Position numbers and translations under genes: made by a program
The notes under the pieces: model-generated
Told to the model about the DNA's origin: nothing
The model's input: only the letters and a program-made list of their open reading frames with translations
The model's database searches: none
Source of the DNA: Herbaspirillum frisingense
Lineage (GTDB): Bacteria > Pseudomonadota > Gammaproteobacteria > Burkholderiales > Burkholderiaceae_D
NCBI GenBank assembly: GCA_009914615.1
Contig: WNDX01000009.1
Coordinates: forward strand, 1-54,407
Reading direction: 5' to 3'
DNA: 54,407 nucleotides
In this document: piece after piece, positions 1 through 10,606 of the stretch
Numbering within the stretch: position 1 is the first letter of the stretch
Layout: each line of letters opens with the position of its first letter

Positions 1-72
1 TCGCAACAGTGCCTGCTGCCTGAACTCCAGGCTGAACTCCTGCCCCTTTCTGCCTGCCTTGCTCTTGGTCAT
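1..72 (-). CDS. IS3-family transposase OrfA, N-terminal fragment (cut by window edge)
   Basis: Only 24 codons are visible. The peptide starts MTKSKAGRKG and continues with an FSLEFRQQAL stretch. This resembles the start of the helix-turn-helix domain of IS3-type OrfA proteins, which bind the element ends. The start is well supported: an AGGAGGTGG Shine-Dalgarno sequence sits just upstream (revcomp of about 75-84), and the IS terminal repeat lies 40 bases further up. The remainder, including any frameshift window and the DDE catalytic OrfB, is outside the window. Confidence 0.65.
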   Translation of the reverse strand, partial: MTKSKAGRKGQEFSLEFRQQALLR

Positions 73-111
73 CGTCCACCTCCTATTGCGATAGTTAATC
101 GCTTATAGGGG

Positions 112-136
112 TGTCCGTGAAACGGGGGCAAGATCA
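112..136 (-). repeat. Terminal inverted repeat of the IS3-family element
   Basis: This 25-bp end lies between the chromosome (137 onward) and the transposase leader. Read outward-in on the reverse strand it begins TGATCTTGCCCCC and ends GGACA. The partner repeat is off the window. Confidence 0.6.
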
Positions 137-205
137 GTGAACAAGTTGACTTTGTTTAAGCAGATAAGGAATTGTAGATTTGGGCGGCTTTTTGTAGATC
201 CAACG

Positions 206-233
206 AAAAAAGCCTAGCGGGTGCTAGGCTTTT
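206..233 (-). terminator. Rho-independent terminator of tRNA-Phe
   Basis: A 7-8 bp stem (AGCCTAG / CTAGGCT) with a short loop is followed on the reverse strand by a run of T. It sits 7 bases beyond the 3' end of the tRNA. Confidence 0.8.
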
Positions 234-240
234 ATATTCT

Positions 241-316
241 TGGTGGCCCGGGGCGGAATCGAACCACCGACACAAGGATTTTCAATCCTCTGCTCTACCA
301 ACTGAGCTACCAGGCC
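241..316 (-). tRNA. tRNA-Phe (GAA)
   Basis: The 76-nt reverse-strand sequence folds as a canonical cloverleaf. The acceptor arm pairs GGCCTGG with CCGGGCC (one G-U), and the D arm contains GCTCAGTTGG. The anticodon stem GAGGA/TCCTT carries loop TTGAAAA, so the anticodon is GAA (Phe). The T arm contains GGTTCGATTCC. The 3' CCA is encoded (241-243). It is a single gene, with its own promoter upstream and terminator downstream. Confidence 0.97.
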
Positions 317-326
317 AAGATGGAGA

Positions 327-354
327 ATTATAGCAAAGAAAAAAAATCATGCAA
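327..354 (-). promoter_or_regulatory. Promoter of tRNA-Phe
   Basis: On the reverse strand there is a perfect TATAAT (327-332) preceded by TGC, giving an extended -10 motif, and a TTGCAT -35-like box (349-354) 16 bases upstream. Transcription would start about 4 bases before the mature tRNA 5' end. Confidence 0.6.
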
Positions 355-388
355 GGTCTTTCTGAAAAATAGTTTCCGGGTGCCCGTT

Positions 389-394
389 TATAAT
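389..394 (+). promoter_or_regulatory. -10 box candidate for the UbiH-type gene
   Basis: A perfect TATAAT overlaps the upstream in-frame ATG at 393, and no clear -35 is visible. If used, transcription would begin near 401. That would make the ATG at 402 the first possible start, on an essentially leaderless message. Confidence 0.35.
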
Positions 395-401
395 GCGTTC
401 C

Positions 402-1634
402 ATGACTTCCAACGCACAACATTCCTCCTCTTCGCCGGCTGCGGCCGGTTCCGATATTTGCATCGTCGGCGACGGCGCGGTCGGCAAGACCGCGGCGCTG
501 GGGTTGGCGCAGGCGGGTTTCAAGGTGACGCTGCTGGCGCCACCGGCGAAGGCGGCCGCGCCGGACGAGGCGAGCTGGGATGTGCGCGTTTATGCGCTGA
601 ACCATACGGCCCATCGTCTGCTGTCGTCGGTGCGGGTGTGGGAGGCGATGGATGCCGAACGCATCGCGCCTGTGGATAACATGACCGTGCATGGCGATGG
701 TATGGCGGAGAAGGCGCAGCCCGGGTTGCTGTCCTTCGATTCCTATGCGGCGCGCACCAATGCGCTGGCCTGGATCGTGGAGGACCGCAATCTGGACAAC
801 GCGTTGAACGCTGCGCTGCGCTTTGCGCCCAATGTGCGCGTCGTGCAGGGCCGGGCGACCGCGTTGGCGGCGTCGCTTGATGCGGCTACGCTGACGCTGG
901 AGTCGGGCGAGACCCTCTCGGCGTCGCTGGTGGTCGGCGCGGATGGCGCGCAGTCGTGGGTGCGCGGCCAGTGCGATATCGGGATGGATTACCGTTCCTA
1001 TGGCCAACATGCCATCGTCACCAATTTCACTTGCGAGAAGCCGCACCTGGGTGTGGCGTATCAGTGGTTCAGTCCGACCGAGGGCGTGATCGCGCTGCTG
1101 CCGCTGCCGGGCAATCGGGTGTCGCTGGTGTGGTCGGCGCCGCAGGCGCTGGCGGATCAGCTGCTGCGCTTGCCGTTGTCGGAACTGGCCAACCGCCTGG
1201 GGCAGTGGGCCACGCCGGTACTGGGCGCGCTGGCGCCGGTGCAGCCGGAGGTGGTCAAGGCTTTCCCGCTGCGCCTGATCAAGCCGCATGCGATGATCGC
1301 GCAGCGCGTGGCGCTGATCGGCGATGCCGCGCACGTGGTGCATCCGATGGCGGGGCATGGCATGAACCTGGGCTTCGGCGATGTGGCGGCGTTGATCGAG
1401 ACGCTGGTGCAGCGCGAGCAGCAATACGATTGCGGCGATAGCCGTGTGCTGCGCCGCTATGCGCGTGCGCGCAAGGAAGAAGTGCTGCTGATGCAGATCG
1501 CCACCGATGGCCTGAACCGCATCTTCTCCACCGAGGCCGAGCCGGTGCGCATCGCGCGCAATCTCGGAATGAACCTGGTCAACCGCTTGCCTGTCTTAAA
1601 GCGTCGGCTGATTGCGCATGCCTTGGGCAAGTGA
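402..1634 (+). CDS. UbiH/COQ6-family FAD-dependent monooxygenase
   Basis: This is a flavoprotein hydroxylase of the UbiH/UbiF/Coq6 family, which hydroxylates the ring of ubiquinone precursors using FAD, NAD(P)H and O2. Near the N-terminus there is a GxGxxG dinucleotide-binding motif (GDGAVG, about residue 23). Around residue 306 is the FAD-ribityl signature GDAAHVVHPMAGHGMNLG. A VVGADG (DG) motif lies between them. Length (410 aa) fits the family. Neither possible start has a good Shine-Dalgarno. I chose ATG 402 over 393 because TATAAT overlaps the latter. Which ring position it hydroxylates cannot be read from the sequence. It is upstream of dsbC and transcribed in the same direction, but about 170 bases separate them. 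Confidence 0.85.
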   Translation: MTSNAQHSSSSPAAAGSDICIVGDGAVGKTAALGLAQAGFKVTLLAPPAKAAAPDEASWDVRVYALNHTAHRLLSSVRVWEAMDAERIAPVDNMTVHGDGMAEKAQPGLLSFDSYAARTNALAWIVEDRNLDNALNAALRFAPNVRVVQGRATALAASLDAATLTLESGETLSASLVVGADGAQSWVRGQCDIGMDYRSYGQHAIVTNFTCEKPHLGVAYQWFSPTEGVIALLPLPGNRVSLVWSAPQALADQLLRLPLSELANRLGQWATPVLGALAPVQPEVVKAFPLRLIKPHAMIAQRVALIGDAAHVVHPMAGHGMNLGFGDVAALIETLVQREQQYDCGDSRVLRRYARARKEEVLLMQIATDGLNRIFSTEAEPVRIARNLGMNLVNRLPVLKRRLIAHALGK

Positions 1635-1805
1635 GGGCGGCCGATTTGAGGTAAGGCAACGCGTTTGGCGGTTTTTTCCGCGCGTCAGCGCTTGTCGCCA
1701 TCCATCCAACAATTTCCACGAGGTGACCGCCAAGGCAGTCCCGGCACGGCTTTCGGGCCGATGCCGTGAGGATTGCCAAGGCGTTTGATTTGAATCAGGA
1801 CAAGC

Positions 1806-2573
1806 ATGAATAAATTTCTGACCGCCGGCGCGCGCAATCTGCGCCGCATCAGCATGGCGGCGATGCTGCTGGCATCGACCGTTGCGGGCGTGAGCGCCCA
1901 CGCGCAAGCCGAAGCGGCCGACAGCACCGAGGCAACCATCAAGAAACTGATCGAGCCGCGCCTGGGCAAGGATGCCAAGGTCGATTCCGTCACCAAGACG
2001 CCGTACGCCGGGCTGTACGAAATCCAGATCGACGGCGACGTGATCTATACCGATGCCAAGGCCCAGTATCTCTTCATCGGCCGCGTGGTCGATTCGCAGA
2101 CCTATCGCGACTTCACCAAGGAAAAGATCGACTCCCTCAACCAGGTGCCGTTCTCGGGCCTGCCGCTGGACAAGGCGATCAAGACCGTCAAGGGCAACGG
2201 CAAGCGCGTGATGGCGATCTTCGAGGATCCCAACTGCATCTACTGCAAGCGCTTGCACAAGACCTTGCAGGAAGTGGATAACACCACCGTCTATACCTTC
2301 CAGTACAACATCCTGTCGCCGGATTCCATCGTGAAGTCGCGCAACATCTGGTGCGCGCCCAATCCGAGCAAGGCCTGGAGCGACTGGATGGTGAACGGCA
2401 AGGAAGCGCCGGCGGCGGCGGTCTCCTGCAACGCGCCGCATGAAGACGTGCTGGCGCTGGGCAAGAAGCTGAAGGTCACCGGCACGCCGACCATCATCTT
2501 CACCGACGGCTCGCGCATCCCGGGTGCGGTCGATGCCAAGGGCCTGGAACAGAAACTGTCCTCGCTGAAGTAA
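1806..2573 (+). CDS. dsbC: Thiol:disulfide interchange protein DsbC
   Basis: DsbC is a periplasmic disulfide isomerase that rearranges wrong disulfides and is kept reduced by DsbD. The 255-aa protein begins with a signal peptide (hydrophobic stretch about residues 14-35, ending in AHA-Q). An N-terminal dimerisation region follows, then the thioredoxin-fold domain. Its active site CIYC (Cys144/Cys147) is preceded by FEDPNC, and a cis-proline TGTPT motif lies near residue 222. A second cysteine pair in the catalytic domain matches the structural disulfide of the family. CIYC differs from the CGYC of E. coli DsbC in one middle residue. A strong terminator follows the stop. Confidence 0.92.
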   Translation: MNKFLTAGARNLRRISMAAMLLASTVAGVSAHAQAEAADSTEATIKKLIEPRLGKDAKVDSVTKTPYAGLYEIQIDGDVIYTDAKAQYLFIGRVVDSQTYRDFTKEKIDSLNQVPFSGLPLDKAIKTVKGNGKRVMAIFEDPNCIYCKRLHKTLQEVDNTTVYTFQYNILSPDSIVKSRNIWCAPNPSKAWSDWMVNGKEAPAAAVSCNAPHEDVLALGKKLKVTGTPTIIFTDGSRIPGAVDAKGLEQKLSSLK

Positions 2574-2584
2574 GCGCATAAAGC

Positions 2585-2616
2585 AAAGGGGCGCTCCGCA
2601 TGGCGGGCGCCCCTTT
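2585..2616 (+). terminator. Terminator after dsbC
   Basis: A 10-bp stem (AAAGGGGCGC / GCGCCCCTTT) with a 12-base loop lies 12 bases after the dsbC stop. Its symmetric A/T ends could also stop transcription from the opposite direction (pth). Confidence 0.8.
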
Positions 2617-2697
2617 CTTGATGCCGGCTGCAACCGATTGATTGCAGCTTGTCTATCCTCCAAGGATGACGCGCAAGGCGTCATGCATCGCCGGCCT

Positions 2698-3276
2698 TCA
2701 TTTCCCCGTATGCAGTTCCATCATCGCCGCTTCGAACTTGCCCTGGCACAGCAGGGGGATCACGTTCAGGCTCTTGTCCAGCGCTTCGTTGATGAGCGCC
2801 TGCTCTTCCTTGCGCGGACGATGCAGCACGAAATCCGCCACCGGTTGTTGCAGGCCCAGCGTGCGCGGATGGCCGATGCCCAGGCGCAGGCGCCAGTAGT
2901 CCTGGGTGCCGAGCGCGGCGGTGATGTCCTTGAGGCCGTTGTGGCCGCCGGAGGAGCCGCCTTTCTTGATCTTGGCCGCGCCGGGCGGCAAATCGAGCTC
3001 GTCGTGCACCACCAGCACCTCGTCCGGGGCGATCTTGTAGAAGCGCGCCAGCGCGCCGACCGACTGGCCGGAGCGGTTCATGTAGGTCTGCGGCTCCAGC
3101 AGCCAGACTTCGTTGCCGGCGATGCCGGTCTTGCCCGCCAGCGCGTTGAAGCGTGCTTCGCGCGCCAGGCGCACCGGGCCGGCCAGGTTATCGACCAGCC
3201 AGAAGCCGGCGTTGTGGCGGGTTTGTTCGTACTCGGGGCCGGGATTGCCGAGGCCGACGATGAGACGGATGGACAT
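2698..3276 (-). CDS. pth: Peptidyl-tRNA hydrolase
   Basis: Pth cleaves the ester bond of peptidyl-tRNAs that fall off the ribosome and recycles the tRNA. The 192-aa protein has the full family layout: [18 protein letters not shown] at the N-terminus with Asn11 and catalytic His21, the YMNRSG motif near residue 66, [10 protein letters not shown] with the conserved Asp near residue 94, and GGHNGLKD near residue 111. It is convergent with dsbC and divergent from tex. The start codon is followed directly by the conserved [12 protein letters not shown], so the start is secure. Confidence 0.96.
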   Translation of the reverse strand: MSIRLIVGLGNPGPEYEQTRHNAGFWLVDNLAGPVRLAREARFNALAGKTGIAGNEVWLLEPQTYMNRSGQSVGALARFYKIAPDEVLVVHDELDLPPGAAKIKKGGSSGGHNGLKDITAALGTQDYWRLRLGIGHPRTLGLQQPVADFVLHRPRKEEQALINEALDKSLNVIPLLCQGKFEAAMMELHTGK

Positions 3277-3389
3277 GTTGCAAAAATGAACAGAAGCTCG
3301 ACGTTGAAACGGCGATTATCCCGAGTTTGCCGCTCTGCGTCCAATCCCGCACGCCAAGCCGTGCAACGAGCAATCCGCCGCTGTCAAGA

Positions 3390-3418
3390 TTGGCGCACGC
3401 GGTCGAATTGCGTATCAT
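3390..3418 (+). promoter_or_regulatory. sigma70-type promoter candidate for tex
   Basis: TTGGCG (3390-3395) and TATCAT (3413-3418) are separated by 17 bases. The predicted transcription start is about 33 bases before the tex ATG. The -10 matches 5 of 6 consensus bases and the -35 matches 3 of 6. Confidence 0.45.
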
Positions 3419-3457
3419 CCAACGCTTGTTTTTCTTTACTGTTGACTGGGTTTCACA

Positions 3458-5809
<2,352 letters not shown>

Positions 5810-5837
5810 GTGCCTAGGCTGTTCTTGCACGTGTGAG

Positions 5838-5875
5838 CATCGGGCTCCGGCGAAAGCCGGGGCCCGATGTCTTTT
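5838..5875 (+). terminator. Terminator of tex / dispersed palindrome
   Basis: A 14-bp stem with a GAAA tetraloop (CATCGGGCTCCGGC / GCCGGGGCCCGATG) is followed by TCTTTTC, 29 bases after the tex stop. Part of it (GCGAAAGCCGGGGCCC) recurs with one change in the palindromic element at 31955-32026. Confidence 0.65.
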
Positions 5876-5929
5876 CAGGGAGAACTGCTGCGGTGATTTG
5901 GGAAGGGTGATGTGTGACCAGCGCCACCG

Positions 5930-5951
5930 GGTTCCGGCCTGCGTCGGAACC
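5930..5951. repeat. Short palindrome (REP-like)
   Basis: GGTTCCG and CGGAACC arms of 7 bp flank an 8-base loop. It has no T-run, so it is more like a small extragenic palindrome than a terminator. Confidence 0.4.
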
Positions 5952-6203
5952 ACGCAGACAATCGGATCGCTTGCCGCCATCCCCACCTCCGTCCTCCGTC
6001 CTCCGGGCGACGGCCGGGATGCGTCAACGTTGGTTGTGCCTGGCCCGCGCATCTGGTGCAGCGAAACTTCGCATTCGCCGTACGATGCCAAAACAGCCGG
6101 CGGCTTTTTCGTCGCGCCTGTTCCAGCCAGTTGGTGTCGCCGAATCAGACGGGCGTCGACAGAAACAGAAAGACGTTCTGTCGAGTTGCGACACACAATG
6201 CAA

Positions 6204-6233
6204 AACGGGCTGTCCCACAAGGAACAGCCCGTT
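6204..6233 (-). terminator. Terminator of the DUF5610 gene
   Basis: AACGGGCTGT and ACAGCCCGTT arms (10 bp) lie about 35 bases beyond the stop codon on the reverse strand and are followed by TTTGC. Confidence 0.65.
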
Positions 6234-6268
6234 CTTCTTTATTGCGCACGAACGCGCCAGGGTTAAGC

Positions 6269-7003
6269 TCAGGCGCTGGTGCTGATGCGCGTCTGGCTGA
6301 CTGAGATCGACACGCTCACGGTAGTCTCGCTGGCGATGACCTTGCCGCCGTTGCCATCGCAGTTGCCGCCGTCCGTGTCGGTGCCGTCGCCGTCCTGCTT
6401 GTCGCCCTTGATCTTGCTGAGGAAGTCGGCCAGACCCTTCTGTACCATGTCATAGGTCTTGTCGATGTTGGCGGCGATGTCGCCGTTGAGCACCTTCAGG
6501 CTGTCCAGGATGCCGCGCGCTTCCTTGAAGCCTTCGTCCACGCCCTTCATGACCTTTTGCATGTATTCGTCGGCGTTGCTGCTGTCGTCCTTGTCGGCAT
6601 TGCCCTGCTTGTACAGTTCGAACAGGTTGGTGACGAAGGAAACGATGCGGCCGGCCGTGCCTTCCGGCGAGTTGTCTTGCGACATCGCGCTCTGGAGGGC
6701 GTTGTCGCCCAGCTCGGGGCGCAGCACGTCGTTGATGTTCTCGATTGCGCTCTTGTAGACCAGCGACAGCGGGTCGTTCTGCGAGTTGATCGAAACTTCC
6801 AGCGAAGCCTGCAGAATCGAAACGTTGAGCTGGGCCTTGGAACCGGCGGTAGTCAACAGATTGGCTTTCTGGGCTTCGGCGATCTTGTCGCTGTTGGCCG
6901 AGGTGGTCGCCGGCAGGTTGGACGAATCGGTGCTCGAAGTGGTGGTGGTGGTGGTGGGCAGCAAGGACTTGGTGTCAACGCCGCTGGTATTGCTGATGGC
7001 CAT
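6269..7003 (-). CDS. DUF5610 domain protein
   Basis: Its function is unknown. The 244-aa protein starts at ATG 7001-7003 behind a good CAGGAGA ribosome binding site; an upstream in-frame ATG at 7090 has none. Residues 1-45 are low-complexity, rich in Thr and Ser (a run of six Thr). The middle (about residues 60-130) contains a stretch like NDPLSLVYKSAIENIN and SPEGTAGRIVSFV, which I recognise as the DUF5610 pattern. The tail is rich in Gly and Asp and ends in Ser/Thr/Val-rich sequence. There is no signal peptide or membrane segment. It stands alone, flanked by non-coding stretches on both sides. Confidence 0.75.
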   Translation of the reverse strand: MAISNTSGVDTKSLLPTTTTTTSSTDSSNLPATTSANSDKIAEAQKANLLTTAGSKAQLNVSILQASLEVSINSQNDPLSLVYKSAIENINDVLRPELGDNALQSAMSQDNSPEGTAGRIVSFVTNLFELYKQGNADKDDSSNADEYMQKVMKGVDEGFKEARGILDSLKVLNGDIAANIDKTYDMVQKGLADFLSKIKGDKQDGDGTDTDGGNCDGNGGKVIASETTVSVSISVSQTRISTSA

Positions 7004-7442
7004 AACGGTCTCCTGAAGGAAAAGGGGATCCGTGAACAAGGGGGAAGCGGATCCGCTGGAGCGGCAAGAGAACAGACAGCGCCGATCCATTCATTCATAA
7101 CGGCGGGCGCCGCGCTCTCTTAATATTGACAGAAATTTACATTCGCCGGTTTCAAGGAAATGCTTGGCGGGAAGGGCCGCGTTTCATTCGTGCAATCCGG
7201 CGGAGAGCCTTTTGGGAAAAGGCTTTCAGAAAAAGAGCGACGCCCATTGCAGAGCTGCCGCGCCCCGAAATTTTTTTCAAAAAAAATGTAACGAAATGTG
7301 GACCGCATTGCCTCGCCGCAAATCAATTTGCAGTGCTGCAATGAAATCGCACAACGCATGAGCTGAGAGAAAACGCAGCGTATCGAAACGCTGCGTTCAG
7401 ACGTTGCGCCTCGTCTCGCGCCGATGCGAGACGGCGCGTTTC
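7004..7442. other. Gene-free stretch between dgt and the DUF5610 gene
   Basis: No credible gene. It should hold the promoter of the DUF5610 gene, but I could not define -35/-10 boxes. It contains an AT-rich patch at about 7267-7293, unusual for this GC-rich window, a palindrome TTGCAG-TG-CTGCAA near 7329, and two hairpins (7371-7397, 7412-7433) that follow dgt. Confidence 0.55.
7371..7397 (-). terminator. Terminator hairpin after dgt
   Basis: AACGCAGCG and CGCTGCGTT arms (9 bp) are followed on the reverse strand by TTCTC. A second hairpin (CGTCTCGC / GCGAGACG, 7412-7433) lies between it and the dgt stop. Confidence 0.6.
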
Positions 7443-8594
7443 CTATTCCATCACGAACAGCCGGCGGTGTTCACGGATGGCATAGCGATCGGTCATGCCG
7501 GCGATGTAATCGGCCACCTTGCGCGCCTGCTTGTTGAGATGCAACGCCTCGTCAGTAATGCCCGTGACTTGGTAATCCGGCGGCAGCAGATTGCTCTGGC
7601 TGATGAAGGTGTCGAACATCTCGCCGATGATGCGGCGGGCCTTGGCCGTCATGCGATTGACCTGATAGTGGCGGTACAGCTTCTCGCGCAGGAATTTCTT
7701 CAGCACCGCCGCTTCCGCCGCCATCGCATCGGAGAAGGCGATTAGCTGCGGCGCGTTGCGCACGTCGTCGATGTCGCGCGGTGCGACCTCGGCGATGCGC
7801 GATTGCGAGGTATGGATGAGATCGACGATGAGCGCGTTGATCATGCGGCGCACGGTCTCGTGGATCATGCGCCGGCCGGCGATGCCGGGATAGGCTTGCT
7901 CGACTTCGCGCAGATGGCGCGCGAAGAAATCAACCTCGCTCATCAGATCCATGGTCAGCAGGCCGGAGCGCAGGCCGTCGTCGATGTCGTGATTGTTGTA
8001 GGCGATCTCATCGGCGAGGTTGGCCAGTTGGGCTTCCAGCGAGGGTTGCTTCTTCTCGATGAAGCGCTGGCCGATATCGCCCAGCTGGCGCGCATTGTTC
8101 AGCGAGCAGTGCTTGAGAATGCCTTCGCGCGTTTCGAACGTGAGGTTGAGGCCGTCGAAGGCGCCGTAGTGCTGCTCCAGCTCGTCCACCACGCGCAGGC
8201 TTTGCAGGTTGTGCTCGAAGCCGCCGTGATCGCGCATGCGGGTGTTCAGCTCATCCTGGCCGGCGTGGCCGAAGGGAGTGTGGCCGAGGTCGTGGGCGAG
8301 CGAGATGGCTTCCACCAGATCTTCGTTGAGATGCAGGTTGCGCGCGCAGGAACGCGCGATCTGTGCGACTTCGATGCTGTGGGTGAGGCGGGTGCGGAAC
8401 AGGTCGCCTTCGTGATTGACGAAGACCTGGGTCTTGTATTCGAGGCGGCGGAAGGCGGTGGAGTGGACGATGCGGTCGCGGTCGCGCTGGAATTCGCTGC
8501 GTGAGCCGGGCGGGGTTTCACTGAAGCGCCGGCCCCGCGAGTTTGCCGAGTTGGCGGCATAGGGGGCGAGATACGGCGGCGCTTCGTGGCTCAT
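7443..8594 (-). CDS. dgt: Deoxyguanosinetriphosphate triphosphohydrolase-like protein
   Basis: This is an HD-superfamily enzyme that splits dNTPs into deoxynucleoside and triphosphate. The 383-aa protein has the metal-binding set in order: His72 ([13 protein letters not shown]), His101-Asp102 ([12 protein letters not shown]) with further His105 and His110, and a downstream conserved Asp in the NHDIDDGLR region. It belongs to the shorter dGTPase-like group common in proteobacteria, not the long E. coli Dgt type. Its ATG lies one base after the stop codon of the aroK-aroB gene, so it is very likely translated from the same message. Confidence 0.93.
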   Translation of the reverse strand: MSHEAPPYLAPYAANSANSRGRRFSETPPGSRSEFQRDRDRIVHSTAFRRLEYKTQVFVNHEGDLFRTRLTHSIEVAQIARSCARNLHLNEDLVEAISLAHDLGHTPFGHAGQDELNTRMRDHGGFEHNLQSLRVVDELEQHYGAFDGLNLTFETREGILKHCSLNNARQLGDIGQRFIEKKQPSLEAQLANLADEIAYNNHDIDDGLRSGLLTMDLMSEVDFFARHLREVEQAYPGIAGRRMIHETVRRMINALIVDLIHTSQSRIAEVAPRDIDDVRNAPQLIAFSDAMAAEAAVLKKFLREKLYRHYQVNRMTAKARRIIGEMFDTFISQSNLLPPDYQVTGITDEALHLNKQARKVADYIAGMTDRYAIREHRRLFVME

Positions 8595-8595
8595 G

Positions 8596-10386
8596 TCACT
8601 CTCCGGTGCAGGCCGCCAGGGTTTGCATCAGCAATTCCTGCGGCGCGTTGGTAATCAGCGGGGTTCCCAGCGGCTTGATCAGGATGAACTTGATCTGGCC
8701 GCCTTCGTTTTTCTTGTCCACTTCCATCAGTTCCAGCCAGCGCTCGGCGCCGAGATCGGGCGCTGTCGTCGGCAGGCCGGCGGCGGCGGTCACGGCGCGG
8801 ATGCGTTCGCGCGCGGCGGCGTCGATGTAGCCCAGGCGATGCGACAGGTCGGCCGCCATCACCATGCCGCAGCCGACCGCCTCGCCGTGCAGCCATTGAC
8901 CGTAGCCCAGGCCGTTTTCGATGGCGTGGCCGAAGGTGTGGCCGAAATTGAGGATGGCGCGCAAGCCGCCTTCGCGTTCGTCCTGACGCACCACGTCGGC
9001 CTTGATCTCGCAGGAGCGCTGGATGGCGTAGGCCAGCGCGGCGTCGTCCTTGGCCACCAGCCTGGCCATGTTGGCTTCGATCCAGTCGAAGAAGGGCGCA
9101 TCGATGATGGCGCCGTGCTTGATCACCTCAGCGATGCCGGCCGCCAGCTCGCGCGGCGGCAGCGTGTGCAGGGTTGCGGTATCGGCGATCACGGCCTGCG
9201 GCTGGTAGAAGGCGCCGATCATGTTCTTGCCCAGCGGATGGTTGATGCCGGTCTTGCCGCCCACCGACGAATCCACCTGCGAGAGCAGGGTGGTCGGCAC
9301 TTGGACGAAGGGTACGCCGCGCATATACGACGCGGCGGCAAAACCGGTCAGGTCGCCGATCACGCCGCCGCCGAGAGCGATCAGCGTGGTCTTGCGGTCG
9401 CATTTGTCGGCCAGCAGCTTGTCGAAGATCGTCATCAGGCTGGCCCAGTTCTTCTCTTCCTCGCCGTCCGGCAGCACGATCTCGGTGACTTGCTTGCCGG
9501 CCGCGCGCAATGCGCTGCTGACTTTTTCCAGGTAGAGCGGGCCGACCTTGTCGTTGGTGACGATGGCGGCACGCTTGCCCTTGACGTATTGCGGCAGCAG
9601 CGCTGTGTCGTCCAGCAGGCCGCGACCGATCAGGATGGGATAGCTGCGTTCGCCCAGATCGACTTCCAGGGTGATAGGGGCGGCGTTGGCGTGGTTGGCT
9701 GGGTTCATGCTGCGTACGTTCTGGCTGGCGCCGGCGGCGCCGTTGATGATGAGGGTCGATGTGCTCGCCGCGAATACGGTGCTGCCGTCTTCGCGTGTGA
9801 CCACGGCCGCGCTGCCGCGTTCGATGACGACGGTATCGTCCATCGTCGGTAATGGCTGCAATCCGGTCTGCTTGGGCGAGAGTTCCAGGTGGCTGATGAT
9901 GGTCTGTACCAGGAACTGCACATTGGGGCGATTGGTCTCGACCACGAAATCGGCGACTTCACGGTATAGCGGTTCGCGCTGGCGCGAAAGTTCTTCCAGC
10001 TTGCGGCGCGGGTCGGCCGTTTGCAGCAGGGGGCGGTTCTTGTCGCGCCCGGTGCGCTGGAGGATCTGGTTGATGCTGGCGCGCAGGTAGATGACGGTGC
10101 CGCCCTTTTTCAGGTTCTCCCGGTTCTCGGCGCGCAGTACCGCGCCACCGCCGGTGGCCAGCACGATGTCGGGCTGTGCGGCGAGTTCGCGGATGACTTC
10201 GGCTTCGCGGCGGCGGAAGCTTTCCTCGCCCTCGATTTCGAAGATGACCGGGATCGATGCGCCGGTGCGCGCTTCGATTTCATGATCCGAATCGATGAAG
10301 CGCTTGTTCAGCTTCTTGGCCAGGGCACGGCCTATGGTGGTCTTGCCGGCTCCCATCAGGCCGACAAGAAAGATGCTTCCTGTCAT
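8596..10386 (-). CDS. aroKB: Fused shikimate kinase / 3-dehydroquinate synthase (AroK-AroB)
   Basis: One uninterrupted reading frame of 596 aa encodes two shikimate-pathway enzymes. Residues 1-175 are shikimate kinase: P-loop [11 protein letters not shown] at 9-19, DSDHEIE, and GGGAV near residue 80. Residues 176-226 are a linker with no recognised domain. From about 227 to the end is dehydroquinate synthase, with [34 protein letters not shown], the zinc-ligand region EVIKHG and HGEAVGCGM. The AroB part has a possible internal Met at 9706-9708 but no ribosome binding site before it, which favours a real fusion. It lies between pilQ and dgt; neighbours in related species usually have two separate genes. 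Confidence 0.85.
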   Translation of the reverse strand: MTGSIFLVGLMGAGKTTIGRALAKKLNKRFIDSDHEIEARTGASIPVIFEIEGEESFRRREAEVIRELAAQPDIVLATGGGAVLRAENRENLKKGGTVIYLRASINQILQRTGRDKNRPLLQTADPRRKLEELSRQREPLYREVADFVVETNRPNVQFLVQTIISHLELSPKQTGLQPLPTMDDTVVIERGSAAVVTREDGSTVFAASTSTLIINGAAGASQNVRSMNPANHANAAPITLEVDLGERSYPILIGRGLLDDTALLPQYVKGKRAAIVTNDKVGPLYLEKVSSALRAAGKQVTEIVLPDGEEEKNWASLMTIFDKLLADKCDRKTTLIALGGGVIGDLTGFAAASYMRGVPFVQVPTTLLSQVDSSVGGKTGINHPLGKNMIGAFYQPQAVIADTATLHTLPPRELAAGIAEVIKHGAIIDAPFFDWIEANMARLVAKDDAALAYAIQRSCEIKADVVRQDEREGGLRAILNFGHTFGHAIENGLGYGQWLHGEAVGCGMVMAADLSHRLGYIDAAARERIRAVTAAAGLPTTAPDLGAERWLELMEVDKKNEGGQIKFILIKPLGTPLITNAPQELLMQTLAACTGE

Positions 10387-10606
10387 ATCAAAGAATTCTG
10401 CGCTGCAGGCAAATGTTCGGTGGCGCCGCCTGTCCGCTGCGGGGCGAAACGCGGAGCGTGCTGCTGGCGCTTCCGGCGCGGCAGGCCTGAAAGCCGCTGC
10501 GGTTTTGCCATCCGGCAGCTTTCGGCCCGAAACAGCGATTTTACCGTCCTTGCCGCCCTGTCGGGGAAAAATTGGATCCGCAACGCCGGGAGGGCGCCGG
10601 CGCATT

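Larger units (their letters stand above)
1..136 (-). mobile_element. IS3-family insertion sequence, 5' end only
   Basis: The first 136 bases look like the left end of an insertion sequence read on the reverse strand. It has a 25-bp terminal repeat (112-136) that starts TGA and ends GGACA in element orientation, with a C-run between. This is the layout typical of IS3-family ends. A transposase start with a strong ribosome binding site follows (codon at 70-72). The rest of the element lies outside the window, so the subgroup, the other end and any target duplication cannot be seen. Confidence 0.75.
5810..6268. other. Gene-free stretch between tex and the DUF5610 gene
   Basis: I see no credible coding region here. 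The stretch holds the tex terminator hairpin (5838-5875), a short palindrome (5930-5951) and a hairpin at the end of the DUF5610 gene (6204-6233). The open frames across 5898-6285 have no ribosome binding site and no family resemblance. Confidence 0.6.
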
